A stretch of 57,019 nucleotides of DNA, taken from Glomus cerebriforme. Lineage: Eukaryota > Glomeromycota > Glomeromycetes > Glomerales > Glomeraceae. Below the pieces are notes generated by a model. It had not been told where the DNA came from. It searched no databases and saw nothing but the letters and a program-made list of their open reading frames with translations. Made by a program: the position numbers and the translations under genes. Below are positions 54,706 through 57,019 of this stretch, piece after piece (within the stretch, counting starts at the first letter, position 1; every line of letters starts with the position of its first letter). The stretch covers positions 68,268-125,286 of the forward strand of contig QKYT01000242.1 in assembly GCA_003550305.1 (NCBI GenBank), in the 5' to 3' direction.

Positions 54706-55741
54706 ATAAGAGCAGTTTAAAGGATAGTAATACAGATGAAAGTTCAACCAGTTCATATGACAATGAAAAGAGCGTCAAATAAGCTCTGAAACTAAAATAT
54801 TTCAGATTTGCCGAAATTCTGAAACTGAAATCCAAAATTTTTTTAAAATCCAAAATTCTGAAATCTGAAATTTATGCCGAAATGCTGATATTCTAATTGG
54901 CCGGCATTATGGAAATTTCAGCCAAAATTATTAAATTTCCTAAAAAGAATATTTTATATTATACTATTAGCAAAAACAATTTTTATCAAATTTGATTTTT
55001 TGTGGAACTGGTATTATCTAAAAAGGAAATAAATGCTCTACACGTGAGCTTAATCAGACAATTTTTTGGCATTTCAGCCTAATTTTGGATTTAGTAATTC
55101 TGGCCGATAATAATCACATAATTTTTATCGCTAATTATTTAATATAAATAAAAACTTTAGCAATAAATATCTCAGCAACCAGTGATCACAGAAAGATGAT
55201 CTTATTACTATTAGACTCGCTTAATTGAGAGAAATCTAATGAACTATAAATCATCTTTCTAGAATTAATAAATAGCAAGATAAAATTTTTATTATTTCAG
55301 CCAATCAGAATTTTGGAATAATTTAGATTTCAGTTTCAGAATTTCTTTTGGATAAATCAATTTTGGAGCCATCCTTAGCGCCAGATTCATTCAATTTTTA
55401 TATACAATTTTATAATTTGTACCAATACTTATCAAATATCTTTTTTTTCTTTATTTGCAAATAATTTAGGCTGGAATGAAGATAATTTTGAAAACTATTT
55501 CTTCTGATCTTAACATAAATTATAATAAAATATTCAATAGCCAATCAAATGTCAAAATTTGAAAAAAACTCATTCTGAAATTGATCAAGGTTTTAAAACT
55601 GAATTATTATGCTTTTTACAATCAAATAAGTAATTAGTTTCAAACACTATATAGATCAAGGAGAAGTAAAATAATTACAAAATAAAAGGATGAATTGATG
55701 CAGATAATCATTGATTATATGCTAATAGCCATTTAAGTGAG
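54706..55741. other. A+T-rich DNA, no gene seen
   Basis: It contains AATTTTGGAAT/CCAAAATT palindromic words and GTAATTCTGGCCGATAA at 55085, all likely repeat remnants. No gene is supported. Confidence 0.45.
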
Positions 55742-56185
55742 TAGAGGTATACTTCGGTGAAATCCATTCAATCCGTCATCCATTTTTGAATGGATTGGAT
55801 AATCTAAATTAAGAAATGAACAGATTTCAGATAATCTGGATGGATCCATTGGATAACACCAGATTGATCAGATGTTATACGAATGATCAGATTGACCAGA
55901 TTGATCAGATAATCTGGTCAAATCTAGTATTTTTTTTTTATTTTTTTTTGTTTTGGAGGTATTTTTTTTNTTTTAATATATAAGAATATTTATTAACATT
56001 CTTTTTTATTCTTTTTTGTAAGAACGAATACTTTGGCTCGACTCCTGAAGGTAATTAAGGGGGGTGGTTATTAAACTTTAATACAAGAACGTTGCTAATG
56101 TTTTTTTTTTCTTTTTTATAAGAAAAAACATTTCAGCTCGATTCCTGGAGGTAATTAAAGGGGAGTAGTTATTAAACTTTAAGGA
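55742..56185 (+). mobile_element. Truncated relative of the nested 958-bp hAT element
   Basis: It starts TAGAGGTATACTTCGGTGAA and follows 24468 onward closely through the GATCAGATTGACCAGATT subterminal region and two intron-like units (cores GAACGAATACTTTGGCTCGA ending CCTGAAG, and a second ending TTCCTGGAG at about 56150). Acceptors here have decayed (GTAAG and TATAAG in place of TAG). It breaks off near 56185 without the right terminus. One N lies at 55970. Confidence 0.75.
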
Positions 56186-57019
56186 TGTAGTCTATCAAAT
56201 TACATGATCATATGAAAATCATGGCAAAAATCATCAAATTGAACTTTACACAATGCAAAAAAAAGTTTCAACTCATAAAATCTGAACAAAACTTTGTTCT
56301 TAGCTTTTTAAAGATAAGAATTATCAAATAATATAATTTTAAGTACAAGTTATTAATAAGGTTAACCTAAAAAGTCACTTANAATACATAAAAACTTGCG
56401 NATTCTNTAANNTAANTTGNAAATTATTCAAGTAACATACTTTAAATTAATTTTAAATTTGCAAAACTTTNNAAGTTAATAATATAATTACTTGGCAAGC
56501 TATATCACAAAAATTATGAAGTATTATTTAAAGAAATGAAAATTTTTATTAATATCATTTGATTTATTTTAGTGTCTATATATTTTTTATATTAACATTC
56601 AAATACAAAATACCAAATACTTTGGAAAAATAATAATTTTAAATTATTATAATTTTATAATAAAATAAAAGAGCAAATCAAAAAGTTTCAATATATAAAA
56701 AATTATAATAAGAATTATCTTAACGCTTACCGGAAGGTAAATTTTACCACATCATGTAATTTTTATTATATAATTTTATATTTATTAATTTATNAAAAAA
56801 ATTTTGATAATTTTATGAAATTATATATAAGATTTATTATAAAAATGCTTTTTTTTTTTATTTTTTTAATAAATGGTATAAAACAGAAAAAAGAAACAAT
56901 TATTTACAAATAATAATAAAAAAAAGAGAAAAGTAAAAAACATCAGCATTTGCAATCATCTATTAAACTACCAATAAAAACAATTAATGTAATTAAAATA
57001 ATGGAAAAAAATAAAACTT
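56186..57019. other. A+T-rich end of the window with scattered Ns
   Basis: Low-quality sequence (Ns between 56380 and 56480 and at 56794) and AT-rich low complexity. No gene or repeat boundary can be supported. Confidence 0.5.

Noticed and set aside
1..57019. rRNA genes, bacterial operons, riboswitches
   Set aside because: No such signals were recognised. Introns, poly(A) retroposons and hAT/Tigger elements show this is eukaryotic nuclear DNA.

Overview
The window looks like nuclear DNA of an arbuscular mycorrhizal fungus (Glomeromycotina, most likely Rhizophagus irregularis or a close relative). The reasons are the very high A+T content, short GT-AG introns with CTAAC-like branch sites, a Crinkler-type N-terminal domain, SAM-like/restriction-nuclease proteins, and many decayed repeat-family ORFs that I recall from that group. 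The family matches come from memory and visible motifs; no database search was run.

Layout. 1-3.8 kb: decayed repeat ORFs, one cleanly split by a foldback MITE, then a pogo/Tigger-like MITE. 4.0-5.9 kb: a Crinkler-type header ORF, then a three-exon SAM-like plus PD-(D/E)XK nuclease gene with several frameshifts. 6.2-7.1 kb (minus): an intact four-exon gene for a small membrane protein of unknown function. 7.6-23.1 kb: decayed repeat-family genes (coiled-coil families, a second SAM-like copy, an rve integrase joined to a nuclease-like domain, a Gag-like ORF), a 570-base assembly gap, and two copies of a 240-bp MITE.

23.1-30.2 kb: a 7.1-kb hAT element. Its decayed transposase sits between two inverted arrays, 9 units on the left and 8 on the right. 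Each unit reads as a miniature intron followed by a micro-exon: GTAAGT, TACTAAC-like branch site, pyrimidine tract, AG, then about 22-41 nt of exon-like sequence. Nested in the left array are two non-autonomous hAT elements with 8-bp target duplications. One of these carries its own unrelated five-unit array with the same intron-like grammar. This is the most unusual structure in the window.

30.5-34.5 kb: a dead Tigger transposase and A+T-rich DNA. 34.5-40.4 kb: the only dense island of intact host genes. It holds a complex I NDUFB10-like subunit and a PWWP-like/zinc-finger protein in divergent orientation, then, convergent with the latter, a 1,094-residue WD40-inositol polyphosphate 5-phosphatase. 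An orphan terminal exon lies just beyond, at 40.8-40.9 kb.

41-57 kb: repeats again. These include a mariner/pogo-like element holding three poly(A) retroposons, each bounded by the same 14-bp sequence; a large palindromic repeat cluster; another retroposon inside an inverted-repeat element; a CT-rich minisatellite; a small Mutator-like MITE; and a truncated copy of the nested hAT element.
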